A stretch of 64,000 nucleotides of DNA, from NCBI GenBank assembly GCA_037179385.1, contig CM074185.1:11646922-11710921 (forward strand). The letters are read 5' to 3'. The notes beneath the pieces were generated by a model. That model saw only the letters and a list, made by a program, of their open reading frames with translations. It was not told where the DNA came from and did no database searches. Shown one piece after another: positions 32,406 through 44,931 of this stretch (position 1 is its first letter; each line of letters opens with the position of its first letter). The position numbers were made by a program, and so were the translations under genes. Source of the stretch: Holothuria scabra. Lineage: Eukaryota; Echinodermata; Holothuroidea; Aspidochirotida; Holothuriidae.

Positions 32406-33235
32406 TCATCCAGTCAAGAATGGAGCCATACATGACGGACCAATGATGAAAATGGTCTGAAGGCCGCGAGGTTGGTCGTTAAGTGTATCCTTCAGTGGAC
32501 GTAATAGCTTCTTCGGGAAGCAGTATCGAGTTTGGTTTCGCCGAACGGCCCTTTGCCAGAGGGTCGGGAGGACTTTAGAAAAATTCATCCAGTCAAGAAT
32601 GGAGCCATACATGACAGACCAATGATGAAAATTGTCTGAAGGCCGCGAGGTTGGTCGTTTAGTGTTGTCCTTCAGTGGACGTAATAGTTTCTTCGGGAAG
32701 CAGTATCAAGTTTGGTTTCGCCGAACGGCCCTTTGCCAGAGGGTCGGGAGGACTTTAGAAAAAGCAGAACTCCTCTGATGAAAATGGTGAAAATGATGAA
32801 AATGGTCTGAAGACCGCGAGGTTGGTCGTTAAGTGTTGTCCTTGAGTGGACGTAAGAGATTCTTCGGGAAGCAGTATCAAGTTTGGTTTCGCCAAACGGC
32901 CCTTTGCCAGAGGGTCGGGAGGACTTTAGGAAAAGAACTCCTCTGTCCTGTGCATGACGTTAAACTGCATCCAGGTTGTGGCTTCTGTTCTATTCAGCCA
33001 GTCTAGAGCAGGACCACTCAGTTTTTGCCCTTTGGAGGGCGTACTTGTCCATTTGGGACGTTAAGCTCCTTAAGGGAGCAGAACTCCTCCGGGAGTAATC
33101 GTTTGGTTTTCGCCCCTTGGCTCTTCGCCAGAGAGTCGTGGGGACTTTTAGAAAAAAAAAACTCCTCCGGGAGTAATCGTTTGGTTTTCGCCCCTTGGCT
33201 CTTCGCTAGAAAGTCGTGGGGACTTTTAGAAAAAA
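32405..33235 (+). repeat. Tandem body of the U2-headed repeat
   Basis: Two long units start at 32405 and 32584 (period 179 bp), and a third, partly rearranged, has its matching block at 32795. Each contains a GGTCTGAAGGCCGCGAGGTT region, CTTCGGGAAGCAGTATC, and a core GGTTTCGCCGAACGGCCC ending GACTTTAGAAAA. After a spacer two shorter units of 77 bp (33083, 33160) carry a related core: CTCCTCCGGGAGTAATCG, then GACTTTTAGAAAA. Each core can fold (GGCTCT/AGAGAGTC-type pairs). A 79-codon frame at 33025-33261 that encodes a repeated peptide is a by-product of the repeats. Confidence 0.85.
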
Positions 33236-33526
33236 GGCTCTGTTGTTCTCCCCAGGGTTAAACTCAAAGAGTTTCTTTATTCGCGAAGACCAACAAATGT
33301 GATTTATAAGTACACCTTGAATACTCTGTCCTTGCCTTTCTTTTCCTTGCCTTTGCCTTGTGTCACGTTACCATAACTTTTGAAAATATTCGAGATAGAT
33401 CTTTTGAGAGTAACGGAAATTATAGGGCATTAGTTATCGGTATATAAAATAATAACGACCCGTCATTGTGTTAAATTGCGAAGCACGGGTTTTCACTAGG
33501 TTAAATAAATATTAAAGGGGAAGTTT
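33236..33526. other. No recognised gene
   Basis: Short AT-rich spacer between the U2-headed repeat and the next retroposed insertion. Confidence 0.4.
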
Positions 33527-33909
33527 AAAACACATGCCCGATTTCTTCCCTCCAATTGAAAAAAAGTTAATTTACCGTAATTGCATAATGAATCAGGGCA
33601 TTAATGGAAGAGTGATGTAAGATGAATTATTTAACTGTAAATACTTGTATAAATTATTATTTTTATCCTTTAATTTGCTGTTTTGTATGTATATATATGT
33701 TTAGAATGAAAAAAAAAGAAGAAAAAGAAAATTTAATGAAAGTTAATTGAATCATGATGTCAATGTAATGATATTGTAAGTTGAATTTATTAGGCCGTTA
33801 ATATTTGTATTGTATTTATTTTCCAACCTATGTTTTATACATATGTATATATGTATATATTTTCAAGATGGGAATAAAGTTCTTCCTTTAAAAAACACAT
33901 GCCCGATTT
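33527..33909 (+). mobile_element. Short retroposed 3' end with 18-bp target duplication
   Basis: AAAACACATGCCCGATTT occurs perfectly at 33527-33544 and 33892-33909. Between them 347 bp (33545-33891) end in GGGAATAAAGTTCTTCC followed by a short A run. An AATAAA signal just before an A tail, plus a long target duplication, indicates reverse-transcribed insertion of a transcript 3' end, most simply a severely 5'-truncated LINE. The parent family is not identifiable from this AT-rich 3' region. Confidence 0.8.
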
Positions 33910-36900
33910 AGATGGGAGTTTCACCAGATTGTGTAGATTTGGTTATTCCTTCACATATCAGTAAATATAGTTACTAGACTGGCATTCCAAAGTGAGCTTC
34001 AGGGTAGCAGGGTTATATCATTGACAAGGAATGCTTTGTCCCAATGTTTTTTTTTTTTTTTTCAGACTGTTGTGGTGACCTTGAAGTGAGAAGGAATACT
34101 AGGATCTTTTTCGGTCTTGCGTCAAAACCATAGGATTTTTCAAGGCCTAAAAGAATTTTCTCAAGCTACTGTGACTGTTCTGAAGTTTCCCACCAAAATA
34201 TAAAGTGTCTAAGCACATTCCGTTGCTACGATCTTTCCACTCGTGTGTTAGTTGTATTTGCACTGAACACTATTTACAAACATTGGAAAACCTTGTTATC
34301 TGATCCTTCCACGAAATAAATATTCACCCATTCCTCAATCAATGTTTATGGTCGGGAAAAGAACATTTCTGATTATCTTGTTTACCCATCCCCACCAGCC
34401 CAAACCCTAAACCTTCCCATGTGAACGCTGATATAATACATGCCCCATGTTATCACACTTTAGAAACGGTGTTTATGAATTAAAAGCATTGCATGTGTGT
34501 TTTATGAACATTTCTAATCCCATTGCAGCATTGACTCTTTTGCTTTTGCTTCAGAAAATCTACTTTTAACTTAAACAGTTGTTGAAAATAGTTGCTTTAT
34601 TTTCTCTCTGTTCTCCCACACCCCAAAAGGTATAAATTCCATGTTCGACATATTATAATTATTGTGTGTTTTGTTTACTCCAATTCTAGGTCCGTTGCAC
34701 TTTTTCCTGGTGGAGGTCTGCTCGGTTCCCTTGTCCGGTTAAGCGTAATCGTTTTTCTGTTTTTGTGTTAGTTATGCATTTTTTTACTTTGCTGGGGAGT
34801 TTAGTTATGGAGCAAACCCCTCATTCACACTACTGGGAACAAAAGTTTTGGCGCAATTGGGAGGTACATTGGTGTCAAATGAATCTTTTTCTTAAAGGGA
34901 AATACTGTCTTTGAAAAGCTATCAAAAAGTGACTCATACATTTAATTCTATTTTATTTTGTTGTTTTCTTTCCCCTTTTTTCAAACGGGAAACATAAATA
35001 ACTTTGAGCAGATCAACATTCACTTCACGAAATATGGACAGAAAAATCATTATTTTCTCAGCTAGGGTCTTTGTCGAAAAATAAGTCTTGTCCCAAAGCA
35101 ACGTTCTTACTATGTGCAATATTCATTTAAAAAGGAGCTGTCCCGTCAGATCATCTGGTCATATTGCACTCTTCTATGACTTATGCAATGCGATTGACCA
35201 ACTTCACAAACATTGTCCCGACTGTTTTTTGCAGGGTACCACTTATCCTGTACCACAGGATATATTACCATACACCCTGGGATATGTAGTTTCATTCACT
35301 GGTTCACCATGTCTTTACAGCAAGGAAGGACAATAGAAATGTGTTTCAAGTCAACTACGGAAAATTGTTCAGGATATTCGATTTTTATTTGGTTAACTCT
35401 ACCATATATGTGTTTGACTAGTGACAGCAAAAGATTCGTTAAAGACTCTTTTTTCAACCAAAAAAGGGATGAAACCAATAGAAACGGCTTGTGACTGAAG
35501 CACTGAAAATCTTTACATTCTTTTGTTTCGAAAGCAAAATAACTTCATACGGCCAAAGGACTGCAATTCGACTTGCAGTTAAACTAGATCTTTTCTTTAC
35601 AGAATAGTGTATCAGGGAGGTATGCCCCTAATGAACAAACGTTTGGTTTAATTCACGTATCAAACAGCAGGTGACATTGCAGCACAGGTGTACTATAAAT
35701 CTCAGAAGTTTGTTAGTATTTTTTGGACGTGCTGCCCTTTGGAGGTATTTGTTGTTCTTTGACCCAATGCGATTCAAGTGATTTGATTGGTGGATTTAAG
35801 ATCAGAGGTAAGAGAAGGAGTGGTTTGAGGCATGCATAATTGTTTCAGTGGGTTAACAAATTTGTCAGATGTTACAGAAAGGTCAATAACACGTTAATAA
35901 TGGATCATCGGGCACAATTTTTTCCTAATTACCTCTTTTTCATCGAACAGTATCCGATTGTATGTAAATTAGGTTAAGTTAAATAAAAATTCATACAGAC
36001 GCAGTATTTTCCTTCAAGTGCAACAATTGGTAGCATAAGGACATATTGGGTTCCAAAGAAAAACACTTAATCTACTAACCTAAACCTAATTAATTCAATT
36101 ACGAAATCAAAGAAAACAAATAAAATCTGGGGGCATCCACCCCTAAAGAATAGTCTAAAGTTGAGCCAGAATTTACACTTTTCAGGTAGATGGAATATCA
36201 ATGTTATTCTGGCTCGATAAAACTTTCATTGTAAATATTTCTAGGAACGAGGATGGTGCAACCGGGATAATGGTCCTTTAACACACATCAAATTTTGCGC
36301 CCAAATCAAGACTCAGTTACAAAGATACACTTACATTTGAGAATATATGGCTAAATCACATAAAGCTGAAGAAGGGATTAGTTTGGATCACTCCAGGTCA
36401 TAAGTCAACGATGAAATCTTGTACATTTATTACATTTTAAGTTCCCCTACCTTTGCAGTCAACATAGTTTCACCGGAAGTTATAACATTCTTTACTTTTT
36501 GCAAGATCATCTTACTTAGATGTACCATTTGGACCCAACAAATGTTTACGGTACGGTACTCTGTTGAAACATGTTCTGAAATAAATTGTGCAATATTATT
36601 TCGCATTACTCGACATTAAAACTAAAAAGGTATTGATTGGCACGGATCATGTAATCTAACGAACCGCTTAATCGAAGCTAAAGATTCCGATTTCATTTCA
36701 CTCAACACTTCCGTCAACACTACTGGCGTTTTACAACTACTACTTTTTCTGTTCAGAGAAGGACAACGAGTAAAACTAATAAAAACAACTCCGGTGCAAT
36801 TCCTCGAAGAGAACGAAATTGCCTTACTTTGTGTACATGAGCGGATTCACAGTGGCGCACTTGGCACGCGAATTCTAAAATCTCACACAACGTATTCATT

Positions 36901-37829
36901 TTGATTTCGTAGACGTATTATTTTGCCTTTTTTGTACAGCAAGTTGTATTGCCTTAAAATTGCTGCAAAATAGTAATTTCAAAGCACACACCTTCAATGT
37001 TTTAGACAATATAGCAACAAGTCGATTTCAAAAGTCTAAATATAGCTGCAGCTGTGCATCTGGAGATAATGCCACACAAACTTTGGCAATGCCTAAATTT
37101 CGGGCATCGCCTGGATAAATTCGGGCAACATTTTCTATCTTACCAAATCAGGTACATTTTCAATTGCACTTAAAACTCTTCAGCGTGTCCAAATATCAAA
37201 AATTTTAATCACGGTAAAATTTCGATGAACATCTGGATGGCCTACAAAACTCCGGTTCCCATTAACATGTCAATTTTTTGTGTGTGTCTTCTTCCCTAAA
37301 AGCGTGTGTTAGCTTACCCCACGCATGCAAAAATGCGCTCTGTGGAAAACAGTACGGCAGTATGGTTACAACAATTCGATGGTCAGCGTCAGTGATGTTT
37401 ATTCAGTTTTGGGAGGCACTATGTCTCATCTTCCAATTGATGTAAAAATAGATCATAATACTTAACTTTTTCATGGGGACCAAGGCAGATTTCAAAGGCA
37501 TCTTTTTGCACGGAAAGCAACACCAATGAACTTTAGACCTACTGATGTTTGTACAAACAATCACGGCTCGTCCATGTTCGTGCATCGCTGGATTGCCTAT
37601 AGAGTAAATTTTCCAACGGTAGCCTTTGTCTTCCAGGTTTCAACACTCTCCCATAGGGACCAGGCCAAATTTCGTGCAAACAGCCGTATATGCGAATATG
37701 CATAAGTCTTTCACCAATAAAAAGACGCACGCGATTTGTAAACAACTTCAACTTTTCGCCCCACAGACAAATCCAGGGCGTGTTGTGTGCATAACACGCG
37801 AATTCACGTGTGCAGTGGATGACAGAAAA
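33910..37829. other. No recognised gene
   Basis: Nearly 4 kb of unique-looking AT-rich sequence. A 17-base T run lies near 34048-34064. Short frames (60-93 codons) at 34934-35494 overlap on both strands and lack motifs. No inverted-repeat or SINE structure was found by eye. Confidence 0.4.
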
Positions 37830-37854
37830 ATTGGCCACGCCCACCGCCCAATCA
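37830..37854 (-). promoter_or_regulatory. Paired CCAAT / GC-box motif (candidate)
   Basis: ATTGGCCACGCCC immediately followed by ACCGCCCAATCA holds two CCAAT boxes in opposite orientation around a GC/CACGCCC box. This density is promoter-like, but the adjoining 119-codon minus frame (37539-37898) overlaps the motif itself and shows no domain, so the target is unknown. Confidence 0.25.
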
Positions 37855-40800
37855 GTTACACGAGATGAGCGTCTGTATGAATAATACACCGACATCACAT
37901 ATTAGTTCAGGAGGGAAATGTTTTCGAACAATTTACTATTACATTCTGAAAGATTAAGTATAGAAATAACTCTACTCAACCTCACTTCATTCTCTTGAAT
38001 AAAACTTTGCCTGAAATGGTAGAAAATTCAGACCAAAGTTGCAATAGTTTAGTTTTGTTTTCAATTGCCAGATTACACTGAGGAGAGGGCAGTCGGAAGG
38101 GTAGGCAGGTATATAAGCGGTCTGTGTCCTATCGTACACGATTAGAAATATGCGACCACTATTCATAGGACGATGTGAAAAGAAGTGTCCAAATATTTTT
38201 CCGAAAAATGGTATTGGTACCTGTTATCTAATATTTTTTTCATCATTTTGATTTTTTATTGTAGTGATTATTTTGCAAACGGTAAACAAAAACTCAGACT
38301 AGCAATTGATTTAATTCTAAATAAAAGCCTGGAAAAAGCCATTTTTGGCTGTCTGAAGGGTCGCGATATTCAAAATTTCCTGTACGCTCCTGTACGCCAA
38401 CCAATGGGTGACGCTCCGCTTAAAGTGTCTCTCTGCCAAAAATATCCCCTTTTCCAAACCACACATCAGCAAAAAAGTGTATTCGTTCTATTTCTGACTC
38501 CACTTAAACACCGGCTAAAAATCTCAAAACACATGCTATTCATCGACATCTGGCCCCCAACAAGAGATTCTAGATCCGCCCTAGCTCCTCTAAGCAAATT
38601 AAGAAGCCGACATTGGCAAAATTATTATAGATGTGTATGCATACAATAATTTACTTTTCCTTCAAATGATTGTAAGTTTGAATTACTAGATACCAGATAA
38701 AAAATTGACTCCAATGATAATGAGAAAGAGGAAAAATAGGTAAGTCAGGACCGTCTGCTTGCTGGACTTAAAATAAAGATCAACAGTCAATTTTCGATTT
38801 CCTGAAAATGCCTCCTAGCATGTTTGAGGAAGTACTGATAAAATTGGTTTAGAAATTTCAAACTGAATACAACTAAAGCAAGGCATTGAAACCAGGACTG
38901 AAACTAGCTGCAACCACATGCCACTTACCATCTAGTGACCCCAAGCTTGACAGTGTTACCCATGGTCTAAGCTTTATCCTCCCAGAAAACGACCTTTTTC
39001 GCTGTCTTTTTTAGGCGGCTTATTTCCGATCATAGATCACTTCTTCTGTAGCCATTCCACCATGTCTGCCTCTTTTTGGGATTGGTTTCGCTGAAAAAGT
39101 TGTTCTTTTTCGGATAGGTATTGACATGCAGGACCAACGGATTCTCATTAGAAAAGTCTGCCCTTTGAAACTAGGCTCTATGACTTTGGAAATAGCGTTA
39201 TGACTTGACTAAAATTTTTGAGATAAACAGCTGCAAATAACAAACTGTTTTCACAGCCAAAACAAAGACTCTGGGTGTACCTTCTGCTTTAAAATTCAAG
39301 ATTAAATGCTAGTTTGTATAATTAGAACCACTTTTTTACAAATTTTGGAACTTGGACAATCTGTTTGAAATGTTTTCTTTATCTTCAAATATCAATAGTT
39401 TGACAGATTGGTCTGGCAAGTTTGAATTCCATTTACGCATTTAGAATTTTATTTTCTTCGGTAGCTTTACTATACGTAAACCAATTTTCATGGTTCAATA
39501 TTTATTTGGTTAACAATTTAGCCACTGCACTCAAATTTAGTCACATAATACGTGGATATGCAAGTCAATCCTTTAAAATATAGATGGGTGCACAGTATCT
39601 TAAAGGTTGACTGCAAAATACGTCACTGCAGTGTTGGATTCGGAAACCACGTTCAAAGTATGAATGACCATCGTTCAAAAAGCAGAATTTTCTATGTGAC
39701 ACTGTGTCGGAAGCCTCATCTCCACCGTAGAAATCATAATCTGCCGCCTACTTCGCCATGTCCTTCTTCATCACGAATAGTTAGAGGAAGGGAAATAATT
39801 TCACCGCCTGAATCAACGGTATTGGCCAGCATTAACACTTTCTTCATCCGTCTTAGGGCGCCTTTGGTCCGTTGGCGGGTTCACTTCTTTGGAGTGGAGA
39901 CAGGATACACTTTGAGGCCCTCGCTGAATGAAAAATGAAAACAATGACTACTGTAGCCTAGAAAAGATAAGCCTTTGATAAGGATTTGGGTTCGGAAGCC
40001 TCAGCGAGGATGAAACTTGGTGGACAACCCAGAATACACTTGTACAGTTGTATGAATATTCATGGGGCAGATGACATCCTTCTCAACACACTCAGTAAGC
40101 AGATTAATTAACCGGGAGGGCTTAATTGGATTACTTGGGCAATTTGAGTGAAACCCTTCAGTGACAGGATTATCCTATTCAAAGTAATTGGGAAAATTGT
40201 TTGACTTGGAAGGTCAATTCGGCTGTGTGAAATAAGTGAGCTGGTTAGTCGCTCTTGATATTCAGACAAATGGCTGCGTTGTAGTTAGCCGCTGTCTAGT
40301 CTTTCCGGCGAAATTTTGTACCCCCTCTGGAAACACACTCGCTGTTACATCCTCTGTTTTTCACCCCCTGGAATCGCACACCGGAAAGCCTCTGGACAAA
40401 GTTGATTTTATGCACAAACTGCTTAACTTAAACCTCTAAATGTCTACTACCGAATCGGTAGTAATTGAGAGAACCAGCCAGAGGGTCTCTTGCTTTAAGG
40501 AGTTCATGAATATGCATAACTGCCCCATGCCTACGATTTCATGCGAACATGGCGTGTAGTAAGCGGGATGATTTGTTTTTAATTGCACAAAACTCAGCAG
40601 CTCAACTTGGTGTAGACAAGACTTCATTAATTAAAGAATCAGCAGCTTGAAGCCATTTTGTCGATATTAGAAGGAAAATACACATTTGTAAACCTAACAA
40701 CTTGATTTTGTAAGAGCTTAATTAACCAATGTCTGCCGCTATGTTCTGCCACCCCCACGTATGTGGCATCAGTAGTACTAGCGCAGCAGGGACTGGTTCT

Positions 40801-41117
40801 GCGAGTATTGAAGCACATGGGATTGTTGTTGTCATAATGATAGGCACACTTTCATTGGTCAAGTATAGTTTATACGTTACGACAACGTAATTTTGGTAAA
40901 CACCTCTTGATATTATACTATTCAAAGATACATATATAAAGATTTCCTCCAAAGACTTTGAGGCCGGGCAGGTCTGGGGGCGGACATATATGTTAGGCCA
41001 CGCAGATCCCATGTGAGGGTTAAAAGTACGGAGCCTGGTATCGCAATACGGTGTAACGTTACGGTGTAAATAAAATAAGAAAGATAATTGTTGGCTGAAA
41101 AGCCTTGACAAAGGCTA
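37855..41117. other. No recognised gene; one repeat-E fragment
   Basis: Frames of 154 codons (38185-38649), 128 codons (39552-39938) and 129 codons minus (40722-41111) have no domain; the first runs through a dispersed repeat. A 19-nt palindrome TACTACCGAATCGGTAGTA lies at about 40444. Confidence 0.4.
38329..38436 (+). repeat. Dispersed repeat E, fragment 5
   Basis: CTGGAAAAAGCCATTTTTGG, then TGTACGCTCCTGTACGCCAA, then GACGCTCCGCTTAAAG follow the order of the copy at 28706-28806, with a small internal duplication of GTACGC. Confidence 0.65.
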
Positions 41118-41263
41118 GGTTGTAGTTAATCTGCTTTACTGCTTTAAGGAGCAAGTGGTGCAGTGGTAATGGTCTTCGTCTTCCAGCCATGAGGTCGTGT
41201 GTTCAAGTCCCAGCTCCGACATTAAAATTGTCGTCTAGTTTTCTGGGTTGTAGTTAATCTGCT
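41118..41263 (+). mobile_element. tRNA-Gly-like short SINE with 18-bp target duplication
   Basis: GGTTGTAGTTAATCTGCT is repeated perfectly at 41118-41135 and 41246-41263. The 110-bp insert contains box A TGGTGCAGTGG (41156-41166) and box B GTTCAAGTCC (41201-41210) with 34 nt between them. The anticodon-loop-like CTTCCAG resembles tRNA-Gly(TCC), and GGAGC/GCTCC can pair as an acceptor stem. The anticodon stem is badly mismatched, so this is a retroposed SINE and not a working tRNA gene. The tail is only about 25 nt and not A-rich. Confidence 0.85.
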
Positions 41264-42456
41264 ATCCCTTAATCATTGCATTAAATTGCGAGTTTGTCTC
41301 ACGCAACTGGCATTGCCATCTTGGCGTTAATACCCCTCATTGGGGCGTTGCTGAGTTCCCACAACAAAGGATCAAAGAAAATAAAACAAAACAAAGGCAC
41401 TGTGATATGGAGATTGAGTCCCCAGATTTCCCCGTTTGCTCTTCGAGAGTTGGCGATCTATCCATCGTTTTGGTCGGTAGCGATAACAAGTAAAATGATG
41501 ATGGAAAGATGAGATAAACTGAAATGGTTTGTAACAGGTTGTTCAACTTCTTTTGACCTGTGCTTTGTCATTCTCATTCTCAAAGACATTGGAGATTCTC
41601 CGACACACGGTGCACCACATAAATTGCGGTATATGAGATAGATGACATTTTAGGAAAGACATTCAATTGCTTGCCTTTCTTGGACAGTGTGTGCATTTCA
41701 TTGTTCTGTAGAGTCATGCAGGAGTAACATAGGTCCAGAAATTCTATTCAAATTAAACAGAATGTCCCGTAAATTGGGCGGCGGCTAAAATGAGGGGTTT
41801 CAGGAAGATAGACCCTTGGTGAACCTTATTCTGGAGGACGGACATGATGAATTGATGAATTTGGCTAGTGTTTGTAGACCGAGGCTGGTACTAATGGCAC
41901 CCTTTAGAATTTGAAGTTCGGATTTTCCTGGCGAAGGATACGCTTTTGTCTTTTAGTAGGCATTTTTAATTAAAACGCTAAAAAACTGTCATTTGCCAAG
42001 ACAGTGTCCTTGTACGAATTATGTCTGTGTCAGTGGAACAAATGCACTTTTTGCTTAGTGCATGACTGTATGAAATGTTGTTGGTACATTGCGAATTGAG
42101 GTGAAGGGTATTTTTGATTGCCTGTAGAACAAGTAGGTTTAGATTCGACCAAAATTCAATGGTTTCAGAGGTGTCCAGAACCTGGAAAGTGGCTCTAGAA
42201 AGACATAGAAATCAGACATTGTAACCAATTATGTGCTCGCGTCTGAATAGTCTCGTCTTGTTATGCTGCAATACGTATAATATTATGCATCCAAAAACTC
42301 AGAGGAAGTCTAGGCTTCAATTCAGCTAAAAATTAGAGTATCATATTAAAGACAAAACAACAGCCTATGGACGTTTGGTCGAAATATGTGTTTAATTTGA
42401 GTCTACTCTCTGTTGCATTGCTAATAATGAAGACTGACTCAGTCATACAGAACAAG
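41264..42456. other. No recognised gene
   Basis: Unique-looking sequence; short opposing frames near 41294-41546 carry no motif. Confidence 0.4.
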
Positions 42457-42550
42457 TATCGGTCTTTTGGCTAATATCATGTGTAGTACAAGTTAAATTG
42501 GTTTCACCGAACGGCTCTTTGCCAGAAAGTTGGGAGGAGTTTAGAAAAAA
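42457..42550 (+). mobile_element. U2-headed repeat, short diverged copy
   Basis: TATCGGTCTTTTGGCTAATA continuing through TCATGTGTAGTA matches U2 nt about 6-38 with the same ATCATGTG change as the copy at 32359. It is joined to CAAGTTAAATTGGTTTCACC, ACGGCTCTTTGCCAGAAAG and GAGTTTAGAAAAAA, the body core found at 32530-32580. One unit only, so this copy shows the basic head-plus-core order without the tandem expansion. Confidence 0.8.
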
Positions 42551-44418
42551 TTCAACCCAATTTGAATCTTGACACAACCTTTTTGCAGCTTGAATTTCTT
42601 TCCACGCTTTTAAATAATGTGGGAGAAGTGCATTGATAGTCATAAAATACGCTCGATAACACATGGAATTGTTTAAAATGTTTCGTAAGTTTAAAGAAAT
42701 CTTTTAACGAGAGTGAGCGAAAAGTATAAGCATTCCTATTTCATAGAAAAGCCGCATGGTTTCAGCTGCATAGGCGGTTTTTCAACAAAAGCCAATGAAA
42801 CTAGTGTGAAGCAACGTTAATACGGGGACGTTGCCGAGTGTGAGTGCGATACGAGTTGAAAGTCAATAGACGATTAATTGATTCAAGATGATTTATTCGT
42901 TGATTGAGTTCCCAAAAAGAACAAGTTTTTAATTATTCGTCGGCCGGCCGTAAATATTATGTGCAAAGTGGCTACATGCTTCTGCTTCGAGGTCTGTTCC
43001 ACAAGTGACTAGCTTGCGGGTTGGAAGCTTGTCTCGTGCTTCCAGGCCACGGAGGTTGTGGGAAAATCCTAGTACTAATTGCAGTCCCCTGATTGGTCAA
43101 AAGTTATGACGCACCAAATTAAATGAATACAAATGAATGTACTGATCTAAAAGACCAACGAGGAGGCTGTTAAGGGTGAAATTGGCCACATCTTGAAAAT
43201 ATGGGTTACAGTGTGCACGTGGAACTGAGATAAGGTAATATGTTACGTGCACCGGTAACACGTGACGGGAAACAGGAAAGGCCCTGGGAATCTAGGACAA
43301 AAGGAAGGGCGAGTTGCTCGTCAACAACAAGATGGGGTCTGTAAAAGGTCATGGAGAGTGCACCATACTACATGACACAGAAAGCATTTCAAACAAGATA
43401 AAAGCTTAGCAAACATATGGTCCAAACGAATGCACAAAAACATAAAGGTAATTGGGCAGTCTATATTAATCACTTAGTTAATTTCTCTTAAGCCTTTGGT
43501 TAAAGGATATTAATTTCCTTAATATGGAATAAGGCATTGAACAAGGAAACAATTCGGTGAAACGTATTAACCGTTAAACCGTTCTTAGTCCACCCGCAAA
43601 GTTCCTTATAAGTGGCGGTCCTGCTTAGTGAACTGTACAACAAGATTATTTTGCTTACTAGTCTGTTGATACTAACATTTCATGCATGCTTGGTTTATCT
43701 TCCTCCTTAGACCTGTGATGACAAGAGTGAGGTCTGTTGTGTCAATAGAGTAACAAGTCTTGTATGTGTATTAAAGAAAACAAATTTAAATTAGAAACTG
43801 GACAGTATCTTTATTCGAGACAATAAACGACATGCTCAGTGAAAAAGCGAATACATCAGTATCGTGAACACACTAAGAGATTTGCAGCATGAAAATAGTG
43901 ACATTTTCCTCTTGACAGTTGAAGCCGAACATTAGCATTGTCACTTAGCTGGCATGTACGCAGTGGCAGAGTTTGTACCATGTATATTGATTTCAGGATA
44001 TTAGTTTGATTTGTCAGATATACCAAGGTAGCAGAAAGTATTTCACATGCTCAGTAAGGTATATAGACCACGAAATGTAGAAGAAGAGATCCAGCTTTTG
44101 ATTTTCACCATGGTGCGTGCTTTCGTCTTTCAAGAAAAAACTAAACTCAATGTCCTCCCTGTGCAGTCTAGCACCATCCTGTCATTTGTCACGGAATTTC
44201 CATTTCTGTATGCCATAACATTTTATATGCAATCTTTCAAAATTTTTAAAGACCAAAACGAATGTTATGTAATGTAGTAGTATCAGTGTACTGGTTGAGT
44301 AAAACACAATTATTGTTTTATTATCTCATGGATTGCAGGTTATAGTACGATACCTTACTGTCAGAAACCTTAGACGCTGCATACGACACTTTGTCTGGTT
44401 TCCCTTCCCTCTGTGATT
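42551..44418. other. No recognised gene
   Basis: Unique-looking sequence. The last bases, TGTGATTG at 44411-44418, are the left target copy of the LINE insertion that follows. Confidence 0.4.
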
Positions 44419-44931
44419 GTTTTTTTTTTTTTTTTCTTTTACCATCTTCCTCATTCTGATTGATCATATTATATATACAAATTTACATGTCACATATTTT
44501 GAAATTGCATTAAGTCATATTGTCGTTATACTAAATGATTTAAAAGTTGGCTTCTAACATAATGAGATAGCATAACATAATGGAATAACACAGCTCAATA
44601 GATAGCACAGGTCAATACTTATCATATCTATATATAGATATGTCTTAAATGTTAAAGTTTACTTAGTTGATTCACATATATAATTACAAATAATAACCAT
44701 TATCATAACCATGGCAATATGCTGTGCGTACAAACTTAAACTTTCAAGGCTACATAAATGCAACTTTCAGACTTCATATTTATTTACGTTTAACTTTTGT
44801 GCCATGGCTGTATATAATGACTATGTAAACATACTGTAAAATGAATTTGTGTACGAAACATTTAACAGTTTTGACTCAGTAATCAACATAAAATTAACAG
44901 GGAAGTGTTGGGGGGCTTTTAATAAAAATTT

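Noticed and set aside
33025..33261. 79-codon frame encoding a duplicated peptide
   Set aside because: It is entirely generated by the 77-bp tandem units of the U2-headed repeat; there is no independent sign of coding.
37539..37898. 119-codon minus-strand frame under a CCAAT/GC box
   Set aside because: The promoter-like motif lies inside the frame itself, so it cannot be its promoter; no domain.
38185..38649. 154-codon frame as a host gene
   Set aside because: Its middle is dispersed repeat E (38329-38436), and no domain or splice context supports it.
39552..39938. 128-codon frame
   Set aside because: Arginine- and serine-rich mixture without motif; length is within chance expectation for 64 kb in six frames.
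40722..41111. 129-codon minus-strand frame
   Set aside because: No recognisable domain or splice context; antisense frames exist and length is within chance.
41136..41245. Functional tRNA-Gly gene
   Set aside because: Polymerase III boxes are good, but the anticodon stem does not pair and the unit is bounded by a target duplication, so it is a SINE.
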